NCBI RefSeq assembly: GCF_003946465.1
Contig: NZ_RHOL01000014.1
Coordinates: forward strand, 1-62,099
Length of the DNA stretch: 62,099 nucleotides
Direction: 5' to 3'
From: Lacticaseibacillus hegangensis
GTDB taxonomy: Bacteria; Bacillota; Bacilli; Lactobacillales; Lactobacillaceae
The notes under the pieces are model-generated. The model saw only the letters and a program-made list of their open reading frames with translations. It was not told the DNA's origin and made no database searches. Positions 30,509 to 40,050 of the stretch are shown piece by piece; within the stretch, counting starts at the first letter, position 1, and each line of letters begins with the position of its first letter. A program made the translations under genes and the position numbers.

Positions 30509-31012
30509 ATGGTCACCGATAAGTTAAACGAACCCTGGGATCTTTATGACCGGCATTTTCACATTGTTGGCGCCCAGCTGCGCAAAGACGCCGTCCCGCA
30601 AGGCCTTTTTCACCTGACCGTCGCGATTCTGGTATTCGATGATACCGGTCAGCTGTTAATCCAGCGGCGCAGTCCGCACAAGCTGCACCGGCCAGGCTGC
30701 TGGGACCTGGCCGCCGGCGGGTCTGCGCTGCGCGGTGAATCAAGTGCCCAGGCGGCGGCGCGCGAACTGCAAGAAGAACTCGGTATTACCGCCGACTTTA
30801 CCCACCAGTCGCCAGTCGCGACCCTGTGGCACGCTTCTTGGGTCGAGGTCGTGTACCAGGTCACTGTTCCCGGGCTGACCGTGGCGCCGCTCACCTTGCA
30901 GTCAACCGAAGTCGCGGCAGTGGCGCTGCTCCCAATTCCTGAGGCCACTGCTCGGTTAAGCGGCAGCAGTACCGACTGGGCCGCAGTGGTCCAACAGGCC
31001 AGGCAACACTAA
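30509..31012 (+). CDS. Nudix hydrolase (IPP-isomerase-like)
   Basis: 167 residues. FHLTVAILVFDDTGQLLIQRR and KLHRPGCWDLAAGGSALRGE lead into the Nudix box AAARELQEELGI. The HLTVAI start and WDLAAGG resemble isopentenyl-diphosphate isomerase-like Nudix proteins. Start at 30509 has AGGAGG six bases upstream. Confidence 0.85.
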   Translation: MVTDKLNEPWDLYDRHFHIVGAQLRKDAVPQGLFHLTVAILVFDDTGQLLIQRRSPHKLHRPGCWDLAAGGSALRGESSAQAAARELQEELGITADFTHQSPVATLWHASWVEVVYQVTVPGLTVAPLTLQSTEVAAVALLPIPEATARLSGSSTDWAAVVQQARQH

Positions 31013-31072
31013 AAAATCGCCTCACGGTCGCACAGTTTCGTGCAAGGCCGTGAGGCGATTTTGATTTGGCTA
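31011..31072. terminator. Strong bidirectional terminator
   Basis: AAAATCGCCTCACGG pairs perfectly with CCGTGAGGCGATTTT, and a small inner GCAC/GTGC hairpin fills the loop. It overlaps the end of the convergent DUF1002 gene. Confidence 0.9.
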
Positions 31073-32053
31073 GCTAAACAGGCTTTGAATCCAGTCGCCC
31101 AGGGTCTGGAAGAAGTTGACGATGCTGTCCCAGATTTGCTGCAGAAAGTTGCGATTTTCCGGGGTGTCCAAACTCTTCAGCTTGCTGAACAGGCCTTTGG
31201 CGCTGTTTTGGATGCTGGACGCCAGCTGATTGGCTTGGGTCTTAAAATCATTCCCTTTCAATGCCCCAGAATCTTGAATCTTCACCAGCAAATTGATGAT
31301 TTGCGTCCGCTGGTTGTTGTTGATGATCTGGGTCAGGTTGTTCTGCTTCAGCTGACTGTCGACGATGTTGCCGATTTGGTTTTGCGACAGCGTCTGACTG
31401 CCGTTGTTACTCTGGCTGGCCATCTGGGACTTCATCCCCGCGACGGCATTGTTCAGCTGTTTGTCGGAGTACCCGCTTTGGTCCTTGTTGGCCTGCGTGA
31501 TGCCCGACAGCGTGTTGACCTCATCCTGAGCTGCAGCGATCTGCGCTGAATTTAGCGTCTCGCCGTTTTGGGCAAAGGCCGCGTAGACCCCGGCCAGAGC
31601 GCCGGAGCCGTCGATCCGCACCGCACTGGTGATGAAAATGTTGGCATTGGTCACCCCTGCGGTCAACGCCGCGTTGCGGTACTGGTCAGCCGTAATGGTC
31701 GTGATGTTGTTGACGCCATTGTAATTGACGATTTGGACGTTGATGCCGCCGCTGCTGGTTTTTTGCACCAGCGCGCTGGACCAGACCCCGGAGCTCGCCG
31801 TAAACGAAGAGCCGGCCGGGTTGAGGTACTTGACCAGCGTGCTGCCGTTCACCGTCAGCTGGGAAACATTTGTCACGTTCGCGGCGTTTTCCAAAGTACT
31901 CAGCGTGCCGGATTTTTGATCCGGCGTCAGGGAGACCCCCAGCGTCGCCACCGGCGTCCAGGTTTCATCGGCGCGCACCGGCGTGCTTTGGCTGACGCTG
32001 ACGCCCACCGCAAGCGCGGCAGCCGCAGCAAGTGCAAGTAACCATTTTTTCAT
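31070..32053 (-). CDS. Secreted DUF1002 protein
   Basis: 327 residues with a clear Sec signal peptide (MKKWLLALAAAAALAVGVSV, cleavage likely after TPVRA, before DETW). The mature part fits DUF1002 (YpuA-like): GVSLTPDQKSGTL, NANIFITSAV, a Gln/Asn-rich middle and an amphipathic end LQQIWDSIVNFFQTLGDWI. Function unknown. It reads on the same strand as the ppx operon but is separated from it by a terminator. Confidence 0.83.
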   Translation of the reverse strand: MKKWLLALAAAAALAVGVSVSQSTPVRADETWTPVATLGVSLTPDQKSGTLSTLENAANVTNVSQLTVNGSTLVKYLNPAGSSFTASSGVWSSALVQKTSSGGINVQIVNYNGVNNITTITADQYRNAALTAGVTNANIFITSAVRIDGSGALAGVYAAFAQNGETLNSAQIAAAQDEVNTLSGITQANKDQSGYSDKQLNNAVAGMKSQMASQSNNGSQTLSQNQIGNIVDSQLKQNNLTQIINNNQRTQIINLLVKIQDSGALKGNDFKTQANQLASSIQNSAKGLFSKLKSLDTPENRNFLQQIWDSIVNFFQTLGDWIQSLFS

Positions 32054-32092
32054 GATAATTGCTCCATTCGTGATTGATACCCTATTTATACC

Positions 32093-32130
32093 AAAAGCCG
32101 ACCCGATGCACGCGCATTTGGTCGGCTTTT
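32093..32130. terminator. Terminator of the polyphosphate operon
   Basis: An 11-bp perfect stem AAAAGCCGACC/GGTCGGCTTTT with a 16-nt loop, between the ppx1 stop and the DUF1002 gene start. Confidence 0.85.
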
Positions 32131-32162
32131 AAGTAAAGCTTTGGCAATCCGTGACAGTTCTG

Positions 32163-33101
32163 TTAGTCGGCGATGGCCGCCTCGGCCTGGTTCAGGTACG
32201 TGTACAGCGCCCCTTCCCGCAGCCCGTTTTGGGAAAACAGCAGGCGGTCGCAGTCGATGTAGCGCAGCATGGTGATCACCGGCGTCAGCCCGCCGATGAT
32301 GATGTCGGCACGCTCGCGGGAAAGCCCTGGCACCTCCTTGCGCTCGGCAAGGTCCTTGCCCAGAATGTCGGCGTAAATCGCGTTGGCCGCGACGGTCGAC
32401 ATGCGGTAGCCGTGAATGTCCTCGTAGCTGCCGAGCCCCTCCCGCCGCCGCTGGATCTTGGCCAGCGTGCGGTTGGAGCCGCCAAGGGCGACAATTGGCA
32501 AGTTGAGCGCCTTACGCAGCCACCAGATGCCGTTGAGCATTGTCGTAAACGAGGTGGTCAAGTTGAACAGCTCTGCCGGCGTCACCCGGTCTGCTTGGAT
32601 GTACTGCTCGGACAGATTGACCGCGCCGACTGGCAGCGAGACCCGGTGGATCAGCTTGCGGTTTTGCACCAAGGCCAGCTCCGTCGACCCGCCGCCGGTG
32701 TCCATGATCAGCGCGTTTTGAATCGGCAGCGTGTTGACCACGCCCAGGTAGTCCAGCTCGGCCTCCCGTTCGCCGGTGATCACCGTGACCGCCAGTCCGG
32801 TTTCAGCCTGGACGCGCGCCACAAAGGCCTTTTGATTGACGGCATTGCGCGTGGCCGCCGTGGCCAGCACCTCCAGCGTCAGCGGCGCAAAGGGTTTGAT
32901 GGCCTCGCCAAAGCGCTTGAGCGCCGCAATGGTGCGCGCAATCGCCGGCTCCTTCAGCGTGCGCGCCGGCCCCATCCCCTCAGACAGGCGCACCATGTCC
33001 TTGAGTTTGACGACTTCCTTGGGATTGTTGTTGGCATCGATTTGCCAAATCGAAAGCCGCGCCGAATTGGAGCCCAAGTCGATCACGCCGTAATAGGTCA
33101 T
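32163..33101 (-). CDS. ppx: Exopolyphosphatase / GppA-family phosphatase (ppx1)
   Basis: 312 residues, only the ASKHA-fold Ppx/GppA domain. Phosphate-binding motifs are canonical: GVIDLGSNSARLSIW at the start and LIMDTGGGSTELAL near residue 138, and GLTPVITML near the end. It removes terminal phosphates from polyphosphate, or pppGpp. The ATGA overlap with the ppk stop shows coupling. Confidence 0.92.
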   Translation of the reverse strand: MTYYGVIDLGSNSARLSIWQIDANNNPKEVVKLKDMVRLSEGMGPARTLKEPAIARTIAALKRFGEAIKPFAPLTLEVLATAATRNAVNQKAFVARVQAETGLAVTVITGEREAELDYLGVVNTLPIQNALIMDTGGGSTELALVQNRKLIHRVSLPVGAVNLSEQYIQADRVTPAELFNLTTSFTTMLNGIWWLRKALNLPIVALGGSNRTLAKIQRRREGLGSYEDIHGYRMSTVAANAIYADILGKDLAERKEVPGLSRERADIIIGGLTPVITMLRYIDCDRLLFSQNGLREGALYTYLNQAEAAIAD

Positions 33102-35287
33102 TTAGTCTCCTCCTCATCCAGCGGGGCCGTCAGCGGCGTGAAGTGCCGTGCACTGGTCGGATCTGCCGGTGCTTGTTCTTGCTTGCTGACAGCCTGCACC
33201 GCAGTTTTGGCCGCGGCTTCTGCCAGGAAGGTCGCCTGGGCGTTTTGCGGGTTGACGCCGCGCCGGTCGACGCGCGCCCAGCTGTTGTCGGGCTGGAGCA
33301 CCCGCGTTTTCACGTTGTCGTCCCACAGGGTTTGATAAATCTGCAAGATGCGTGCGTGGATGTCGTCCTGCAGAATCGGGAACAGCAGCTCCACCCGCCG
33401 AGACAAGTTGCGCTTCATCAGATCGGCTGACGACAGATATAGGTGCTCGGCCCCGCCTGCATAAAAGTAGTAGATCCGGCTGTGCTCCAAGAACCGGCCG
33501 ACGATCGAGTGCACTGTGATGTTGTCCGAAACGCCCGGAATACCGACTTTGAGATTGCAAATACCGCGCACCAGCAGGTGAATCTTCACCCCGGCCGCAG
33601 ACGCCTGGTACAGCGCCAAGATCATTTCGGTGTCGGACAGCGAGTTCATTTTCATGCGGATCTCCGCCGGCCGGCCCGCCTTGGCCTCGCTGATTTCCTC
33701 GGCGATGCGCTCCTTCAGAAAGTCGCGAATGCCCAGCGGCGCGATCACCAGCTTGTTAAAGTACGCCGGCTCCGAGAAGCCCGACAGCATGTTGAAAATG
33801 TTCGAGGCGTCGGTGCCCATTTCGGTGTCGGCGGTGAACAGACCCATGTCCGTGTAGACGCGCGCAGTGACATCGTTGTAGTTCCCGGTCGCCATGTGCA
33901 TGTAGCGGCGGATGCCGTCCTCGTCGCGGCGCACGACCAAAGCGAGCTTGCTGTGCGTCTTGAGCCCGACCAGACCGTAGATGACGTGGCAGCCGGCCCG
34001 CTCGAGTTCCTGCGCCCAGTGCACGTTGTTTTCCTCGTCAAAGCGCGCCTTGAGTTCGACCAGCACGGTCACCTGCTTGCCATTTTGCGCGGCCAGCTTC
34101 AGGTAGGAAATGATCGGCGACTTGGACGACACGCGGTACAGGGTCATTTTCACGGCGAGCACCTGCGGGTCCTGGGCGGCCTGGTGAATGAATTCCACCA
34201 CCGGCGTGAACGAGTCGTACGGGTGCTGCATGAAAATGTCGTGGTCGCGAATCTGATCGAACAAATTGCCAGAGACCAGATGCTGGTCCAGGTAAGGCGT
34301 AAATGGCGGGTAAAGCAGCTCGTCATGGCCGCGGACCTGCTTGACCAGCTTGGACAGCACGTTCAAATCGATGGGGCCCTTGATGGCGTAGATGTCGTTT
34401 TCCTTTTCCACGCCCAGGCCTTTGATCAGGCGTTTTTTCAAGTACTTACTCATGTCCGCGTCGATTTCCAGGCGCATGACCTTGCCACGCTGGCGCTTTT
34501 TCAGCTGGGACTGGATCTCCTTCATCAGGTCAGAGGCGTCCTCTTCGGCCACATCGAGGTCCATATCGCGCGTCACCCGAAACAGCGCGGTTTCGCGGAT
34601 CTTTGCGCCGACAAACAGCGCCCCCAGGTGCTTGCTGATGACATTTTCCAGTAAAATGAAGTCGTTGTCGCCGTCTGGCAGCCGCAGGACGCGCGGAAAG
34701 ACATCCGGCACTTGCACCATGGCAAAACTGCGATTCTTCTCGTCCTTGTCGTCCTTGCCTTCGTCCTCGGGCCGCTGCAGCCTGATCGCCAAGTTGAGCG
34801 AGTTGTTGGCCAAAAACGGGAACGGGCGGGTCGGGTCAACGCCCATCGGGGTCAGGACTGGGTACAGCTCCTGCTCGAAGTAGTCGCGGCAAAATTCCAC
34901 CTGGCGCGGTGAGAGCTGGTCCGGTGTCAGCAGGCGAATGTTCAGCTCATCCAGCCGCGGGGAAAGCGAGCGCGTCCAGGTCGAGTACTGCTTCTCCACC
35001 ATCGCGTGCGCGTCCTTGGCGATGCCCGCCAGTTGCTGCGATGGCGTCAGTCCTGCCGCGTCTGGCTCGCCGTAATTAACGGCGACCATTTTGCGCAAAC
35101 TAGCCACGCGCACGTTGAAAAATTCGTCCAGGTTGCTTTGCGTGATCGCCAAGAAGCGCACGCGTTCCAGCAGCGGATTGGTCTTGTCGCGTGCCTCTTC
35201 CAGCACGCGGTCGTTAAATGCCAGCCAGCTCAGCTCGCGGTTGGTAAAATGCTTAGGATCTGCGAAATCGACACCTTTTTTGCTCAT
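33098..35287 (-). CDS. ppk: Polyphosphate kinase 1
   Basis: 729 residues, full-length PPK1: N domain (REL SWLAFNDRVLEEA region), head domain, and two PLD-like C domains. The autophosphorylated His lies in GLKTHSKLALVVRR, and the second catalytic His in FLEHSRIYYFYAGG. It makes polyphosphate from ATP reversibly. It is flanked by two Ppx genes with ATGA overlaps on both sides, so synthesis and breakdown are tied in one mRNA. Confidence 0.95.
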   Translation of the reverse strand: MSKKGVDFADPKHFTNRELSWLAFNDRVLEEARDKTNPLLERVRFLAITQSNLDEFFNVRVASLRKMVAVNYGEPDAAGLTPSQQLAGIAKDAHAMVEKQYSTWTRSLSPRLDELNIRLLTPDQLSPRQVEFCRDYFEQELYPVLTPMGVDPTRPFPFLANNSLNLAIRLQRPEDEGKDDKDEKNRSFAMVQVPDVFPRVLRLPDGDNDFILLENVISKHLGALFVGAKIRETALFRVTRDMDLDVAEEDASDLMKEIQSQLKKRQRGKVMRLEIDADMSKYLKKRLIKGLGVEKENDIYAIKGPIDLNVLSKLVKQVRGHDELLYPPFTPYLDQHLVSGNLFDQIRDHDIFMQHPYDSFTPVVEFIHQAAQDPQVLAVKMTLYRVSSKSPIISYLKLAAQNGKQVTVLVELKARFDEENNVHWAQELERAGCHVIYGLVGLKTHSKLALVVRRDEDGIRRYMHMATGNYNDVTARVYTDMGLFTADTEMGTDASNIFNMLSGFSEPAYFNKLVIAPLGIRDFLKERIAEEISEAKAGRPAEIRMKMNSLSDTEMILALYQASAAGVKIHLLVRGICNLKVGIPGVSDNITVHSIVGRFLEHSRIYYFYAGGAEHLYLSSADLMKRNLSRRVELLFPILQDDIHARILQIYQTLWDDNVKTRVLQPDNSWARVDRRGVNPQNAQATFLAEAAAKTAVQAVSKQEQAPADPTSARHFTPLTAPLDEEETK

Positions 35288-36813
35288 AGCCGAGTCTTTC
35301 CTTTCAATTCAATCGGCAACCCGTACACGGCGGCGAAAAACGCCCCTTTGGTCCGCAGCGACCAGCGCTCCAGTTCGACGTCATCACTCGCAGTGACTGT
35401 CAACAGCACGCGGTCTTTTTGCAGCGAGACGCGCAGCTTTTCAATTTTCTGCTGGCGCGAGGCGTCCAGGGCGTCGGCCACCCGCAGCAGTGCGGTCAGC
35501 TTGGCGATCACCAGCCGGCGGTTCGCGTTCAGCTCGGTTAAATCAGACAAATCTGTCTGCGGCGTGTCGCTCGAGTGGTAGCGCGCGATAGTCGCCACCA
35601 TCCGCTGCTCGGCCGCAGTCAGCCCGATCAGCTCCGAGGCCTGAATAATGTAGTCCGAGTGCTCGTAGTGCTTGTGGGTGTCCACGTACGCGCCAACGTC
35701 GGTCACCGTGGCCGCAATCTCTAGCAGCAGGCGCTCACGCTTGCCCAGCCCGTGCAGTTTTTTCAGCCGGTCGAACAGCTGCAGCGCGTACTTCACGGTG
35801 AAGTCGCGGTGCTTGGGATCGACCATGTACCGCTCCGCCAGGTTGCGCGCGGAGATCAGAATCTCGTGGTCCGAATCGATGTTGACGGCCTTGGAGCCCG
35901 ACTCAGACGCCGCGTTGACCTCCAGGCCGTCCAGCAGCTTGAGGTCCGAGATCCAAATCTCATCCGAGTTCAGCGACTTGATCAGGCGGTAGACCAGCAG
36001 CACCGTCGGCAGCACCTGCGCGATTTCCGTCGGCGTCAGGTCGTACTGCTCGCTGAGGTACTGGTCCGACGCATGGGTGATTTCCTGGTACAGCAGCTTG
36101 AAGCCGTCGCGGTCGATTTCCACAGTGTCGGCGCCGGTGGGGATCAAGGCGCTGAACACCGACAGCGCCGAGCCCATCAAGATCACATGCGGATAATGCT
36201 GATTCTTGGGCAAAAGGCGCATAAAATCCGCCAGCCGCGAATCGATGAAGTCGCGCATGACCTCGACCGGGTTGGGCACCGTCCGCTGCAAATCGGCCAT
36301 CACCTCGAACACACGGAGCGGGCCGAGCGACAGGTTGCGGGAGAAGCCGAAGTCCCCGTCGGCAAAGGCGGTCAGCTCAGCCGAGCCGCTGGAAATATCG
36401 ATCAGCACCGTGCCGTCCTTGGTGACCTGGTTGAAATTGGGAAACTTGCCCAGCACCGCCTGGGTCCGGTAGAACGACTCTTCCGAGAGGGTCAGTGTCG
36501 AGACCACCAAACCGGTGCGGCTTTGCAGCTGATCACGAATGAACTGGGCGTTTTCCGCCTCGAAGAAACTGTGGCTGCCGACGACTTGCACGTCGCGGAC
36601 GCCGTAGTCCTTCATCAGCCGATCGATAGTCTGAAGCGCCACCACCAGCTGATCGACAGTTTCCGGCTCGATCTCGTGGGTGGCGTAAATATCCTCGCCC
36701 GTGGCGACCGGGTAAGAGCCGCGCTCGACTTCCTTGAGCGTACGCAGATCCGTAATGCTGAAAAAGACAAACTGGGCGCCAATCACGACAAAGCCGCGTT
36801 CAGAAACTGCCAT
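35284..36813 (-). CDS. Ppx/GppA-HD protein with degenerate phosphate loops (ppx2)
   Basis: 509 residues: Ppx/GppA domain (1-310) and an HD-like C-terminal domain. Compared with ppx1, the first phosphate loop DxGSNS is absent (FVVIGAQFVFFSITDL), and the second DTGGGSTEL reads DISSGSAEL. Long Ppx enzymes usually keep both. It may have weak activity or act as a sensor. Start at 36813 with GGGGGAG upstream; a longer in-frame opening lacks a ribosome binding site. First gene of the operon. Confidence 0.82.
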   Translation of the reverse strand: MAVSERGFVVIGAQFVFFSITDLRTLKEVERGSYPVATGEDIYATHEIEPETVDQLVVALQTIDRLMKDYGVRDVQVVGSHSFFEAENAQFIRDQLQSRTGLVVSTLTLSEESFYRTQAVLGKFPNFNQVTKDGTVLIDISSGSAELTAFADGDFGFSRNLSLGPLRVFEVMADLQRTVPNPVEVMRDFIDSRLADFMRLLPKNQHYPHVILMGSALSVFSALIPTGADTVEIDRDGFKLLYQEITHASDQYLSEQYDLTPTEIAQVLPTVLLVYRLIKSLNSDEIWISDLKLLDGLEVNAASESGSKAVNIDSDHEILISARNLAERYMVDPKHRDFTVKYALQLFDRLKKLHGLGKRERLLLEIAATVTDVGAYVDTHKHYEHSDYIIQASELIGLTAAEQRMVATIARYHSSDTPQTDLSDLTELNANRRLVIAKLTALLRVADALDASRQQKIEKLRVSLQKDRVLLTVTASDDVELERWSLRTKGAFFAAVYGLPIELKGKTRL

Positions 36814-36978
36814 GTTACTCCCCCTCTTTCTGGTTTCAATCATAGCATTTTCACGGCGTTCTGCGAATGGGCCGGGCCCGTATGTAACAGCTTTCAAAAG
36901 CCGTGCAGGTGTGCTAATGTGAAGAAGCATTGGTCCGGCCGCTTGCGGTCGAGACCCACTGAAGGAGGGATTTTTTCA

Positions 36979-37896
36979 ATGAAACATCTGAATCTTGGCG
37001 GCGTCGGCGTGTCCGTCTCCGCCGTTGCCCTGGGCGTCATGCGTATCACCAAGCTGAACGTGGATGAAGCCACGACCCTGCTGGAAAGCGCCCATGACGC
37101 CGGCGTGAACTTTTTCGACAACGCCGACATTTACGATGGCGGCAAGGCCGAGACCCTGTTCGGCCAAGCGCTGAAAAACGCCAGCTTCTCTCGCGATGAC
37201 GTCATCGTCCAAAGCAAGGTCGGCATCGTTCCTGGCAAGCGCTACGACTTTTCCAAGCAGCACATCACCGAAGCCGTTGACGACTCACTGAAACGCCTCG
37301 GCCTCGACTACCTGGACGTCCTGCTGCTGCACCGGCCAGACGCCTTGATGGCGCCGGAGGAAGTGGCCGAGGCCTTTGACGCGCTGCAAGCCGCCGGCAA
37401 AGTGCGCCACTTCGGCGTGTCCAACTGCAACCCGATGCAGATCGAACTGCTGAAAAAGGCCGTCAAGCAGCCGCTGGTCGCGAATCAACTGCAGTTTGCC
37501 GTCACCCACACTGGCATGATCGATAACGGTATTCATGTCAACATGACCGACGACCGCTCCGTTGACCACGACGGGTCGATTCTTGAGTACTCGCAGCTGC
37601 ACGACATGACCATCCAGGCGTGGAGCCCATTCCAGTACGGCTTCTTCGAGGGCGTCTTCATTGACAACCCAAAGTTCCCGAAGCTCAACGCCAAACTCCA
37701 GGAGTTGGCTGATAAGTACCACACGAATTCCAGTGCCATTGCGGCGGCCTGGCTGATCCGGGTGCCAGGCACTCAGGTCATTGCCGGCACCACCAACGCC
37801 AAGCGCATTGCCAACATCGCCGAAGCCGGCGACATCACGCTGACGCGCCAGGAATGGTATGACGTCTACTTTGCGGCAGGCAACGACTTGCCTTAA
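36979..37896 (+). CDS. Aldo/keto reductase
   Basis: 305 residues. Catalytic tetrad signs: FFDNADIYDGG (Asp, Tyr), the Lys in VQSKVGI, and LDVLLLHRPD (His). NADPH-binding end: AWLIRVPGTQVIAGTTNAKRI. YdhF-like group; reduces carbonyls, substrate unknown. Start at 36979 with AAGGAGGG; the reading frame is open far upstream but that part is antisense to ppx2. Confidence 0.92.
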   Translation: MKHLNLGGVGVSVSAVALGVMRITKLNVDEATTLLESAHDAGVNFFDNADIYDGGKAETLFGQALKNASFSRDDVIVQSKVGIVPGKRYDFSKQHITEAVDDSLKRLGLDYLDVLLLHRPDALMAPEEVAEAFDALQAAGKVRHFGVSNCNPMQIELLKKAVKQPLVANQLQFAVTHTGMIDNGIHVNMTDDRSVDHDGSILEYSQLHDMTIQAWSPFQYGFFEGVFIDNPKFPKLNAKLQELADKYHTNSSAIAAAWLIRVPGTQVIAGTTNAKRIANIAEAGDITLTRQEWYDVYFAAGNDLP

Positions 37897-37915
37897 TGCA
37901 TCCATTATCACGCAC

Positions 37916-37955
37916 AAAAACGTGGTCACTCCAATGTTGAAGTGGCCACGTTTTT
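37916..37955. terminator. Bidirectional terminator
   Basis: AAAAACGTGGTCACT pairs with AGTGGCCACGTTTTT (one T-G pair) around a 10-nt loop. It lies between the convergent aldo/keto reductase and SGNH genes. Confidence 0.88.
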
Positions 37956-37969
37956 TAGTGGACAGATGG

Positions 37970-38956
37970 TCAGGCCACGCCTTGGCTGGCAAGAAAATCA
38001 CCCAGGTGCGCAGCGATTTGCGTCATCCCCTGCGCAGTCGGATGCAGCAGGTCTGAACTTAATGCGGTCATGTCGGCCAACAAATCGAGGCCGCTGATGT
38101 ACGGGAGCTTGCCGGCGGTTTCCTCGCGCACGATCCGGCGGAAGGCGGCCACTTTGGCCGGGTCCTCCGGATAGTCGGTCACGACCATGTCTGTGGCCAC
38201 CACCGGGCGCGGATCTTGGGCAAATGGCGCGATGAAACGCCGTACCCGAGTCCGAAAGGCATCAGGCGAAAAGGCCCCAAGCATGTTGATGCCCATTTCA
38301 AGTGAGGCGAACTGCCAGTCATCACGACCGACCAGGTAATCGACCACACCGGGTTCCAGCCATGCGGAACCTGGAAACCCGAAGTTGAGCAAATCAGCAT
38401 TGAACCGGTCGGCGACTAACTGCGGATACGTCGCGAACGGATTCAGGGCCAGTGACCCATGCGTAATCGAAGACCCGTACGCCAGGTAGGTCCGCTGCGG
38501 CATTTGCGCTGTTTCTGGCACCGCGACGTCCCCACTGAAGCCGTAAAAGTAGTTGCGGCAATAAGGCAGGCAGACTCGCACCACCGCCGGATCAAAGGCC
38601 AAGTGCTGCTGCGTGGCCAGTGCCTGCAACCGGGCGAGGTTGACCGGCCGCGGGATCGTGACGGTCGTCTTTTGCGGGGTCAAGATGCGCGACGAGGCCG
38701 CCCAGGTCCCTGGAAACGTGCCGTAGCGAATGTAGGCCACCTGCGCCTCGGCGGCTTTTTCCACCGCCAGCGTGAGCGTGACGGTTGGCGCGTTCATCAC
38801 AAACCGCAGCTCCACCCCACTGGCGTCAGACGAGGTGTGCGTGGCCGGCTCGTCCAGCTGCGCAAACACCGTTTCAGGCACTCGGTCTAGCAGCGGGCCA
38901 GCCGGGGTCTTGCGGATCCGTTCAACGTTGTGAAACAAAATTCCTGATTTTTCCAC
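37970..38956 (-). CDS. SGNH/GDSL hydrolase with N-terminal beta domain
   Basis: 328 residues. The first 130 are a beta-rich domain, then the SGNH part with TYLAYGSSITHGS (nucleophile Ser), NFGFPGSAWLE (Gly/Asn block), LEMGINMLG and SSDLLHPTAQG (catalytic Asp/His). Cytoplasmic, no signal peptide. Probably a carbohydrate or ester deacylase; substrate unknown. Confidence 0.82.
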   Translation of the reverse strand: MEKSGILFHNVERIRKTPAGPLLDRVPETVFAQLDEPATHTSSDASGVELRFVMNAPTVTLTLAVEKAAEAQVAYIRYGTFPGTWAASSRILTPQKTTVTIPRPVNLARLQALATQQHLAFDPAVVRVCLPYCRNYFYGFSGDVAVPETAQMPQRTYLAYGSSITHGSLALNPFATYPQLVADRFNADLLNFGFPGSAWLEPGVVDYLVGRDDWQFASLEMGINMLGAFSPDAFRTRVRRFIAPFAQDPRPVVATDMVVTDYPEDPAKVAAFRRIVREETAGKLPYISGLDLLADMTALSSDLLHPTAQGMTQIAAHLGDFLASQGVA

Positions 38957-39012
38957 TTCTAAAGCTTCTCCCTATCAAATCAAGCCCGGCTGTAGTCAGC
39001 ATTCGGCAAGCG

Positions 39013-39672
39013 TTACTTATCAGTGCGCGTCGTCCACCGGTAGCTCAGCGGCATCACCACGATCATGGCGGCAATCAGCAGCACCAACGCAATCACTGAA
39101 ACCACCGGTGGGAAGAACAGACTGACCAGCATTAAGACGCCGCCGGCCACCATCACGTACCCCAACACGCGCATGGCCTTCAGCGCACCGGCGGGGTTTT
39201 TCACCTGCCACGGCACGTGATAGCCGACCCCGACCCATCCTTGGTGCGCCGCGCTTGCCGGCACGGTCGGCAGGTAGTTGCCCATCACAATGAAGATGGC
39301 GCCGACCACGGCAATCGCCCACAGCCGAATGTTGACCGCCTGGCCAAGGGCGTAACGGATCGTTGCCACGTAAATGACCACCGTCACCACTGGAATGATC
39401 CACACGGTGATGCGTTCAAACCGCGCCGCACTTTTGCCGTGGCTGCTGGCCCAGTAAGTGGTGCCAACGGCCAACCAGTGGGCGGCCAGCATCAGCAGCG
39501 GCAGGCCGTACACGACCAGCGTTTTGGGCATCCACCCGTTCGGCTGATTGTCGACCCCCCAGTGCGTCACCAACGTCGCCGGCAGCGCACTGTATTGGCT
39601 TGCCCCGTACAGCATCGTCAACAGAATCACGGCAGAGGTCAGCGCCAGCACCCGCCATTTATTTTTTGTCAT
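39013..39672 (-). CDS. SdpI-like / DUF1648 membrane protein
   Basis: 219 residues with six membrane segments. The DUF1648 start LPATLVTHWGVDNQPNGW and the SdpI pattern MGNYLPTVPAS with GWVGVGYHVPW are visible. SdpI protects Bacillus subtilis from the toxin SdpC and also sequesters SdpR at the membrane. Start at 39672 overlaps the regulator stop by 14 bp. No sdpABC toxin genes are in the window. Confidence 0.85.
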   Translation of the reverse strand: MTKNKWRVLALTSAVILLTMLYGASQYSALPATLVTHWGVDNQPNGWMPKTLVVYGLPLLMLAAHWLAVGTTYWASSHGKSAARFERITVWIIPVVTVVIYVATIRYALGQAVNIRLWAIAVVGAIFIVMGNYLPTVPASAAHQGWVGVGYHVPWQVKNPAGALKAMRVLGYVMVAGGVLMLVSLFFPPVVSVIALVLLIAAMIVVMPLSYRWTTRTDK

Positions 39673-39943
39673 CAGACTCGCCTCCAATTCCCAAACTGTA
39701 AATCCAGCTAAGCACTTCCTCAAACACGCTGGCGTTTAGGTCATAGTAGATAAAATTCTTCTCACGCCGCTCGGTGATCAAATTCGCCTGCTTGAGCAGC
39801 TTCAGGTGGTACGACACCGTAGCCGGTGTCAGGGCGAACTGGGCCGCGATCTCGCCGGCCGGCTTAGACTCGTCCTTTAGCAGGTTCAAGATCTTGCGCC
39901 GCACCGGATCGGAAATGGCCTTCAGGGTGTCACTCATTGCCAT
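39659..39943 (-). CDS. ArsR-family regulator (SdpR-like)
   Basis: 94-residue winged-helix repressor: LKAISDPVRRKILNLL, PAGEIAAQFALTPATVSYHL, and the wing ERREKNFIYYDL. No metal-binding cysteines, as in SdpR. It precedes and overlaps the SdpI-like gene, forming a regulator/immunity pair like sdpRI. GGAGG lies seven bases before the start. Confidence 0.87.
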   Translation of the reverse strand: MAMSDTLKAISDPVRRKILNLLKDESKPAGEIAAQFALTPATVSYHLKLLKQANLITERREKNFIYYDLNASVFEEVLSWIYSLGIGGESDDKK

Positions 39944-40050
39944 GGTCCTGCCTCCGATTTTCTATTTTGATAATTATCTAAGTAGATATTAAAGCCTTGC
40001 CCATCTGCCGTCAACAACTGTTTAGATTATTTTCGAATTAGTCAGTAAAA

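Noticed and set aside
35752-37896. A 714-codon plus-strand frame that contains the aldo/keto reductase
   Set aside because: The upstream 409 codons are antisense to ppx2 and have no family similarity; the reductase has its own start and ribosome binding site at 36979. Open antisense frames are common in GC-rich DNA.
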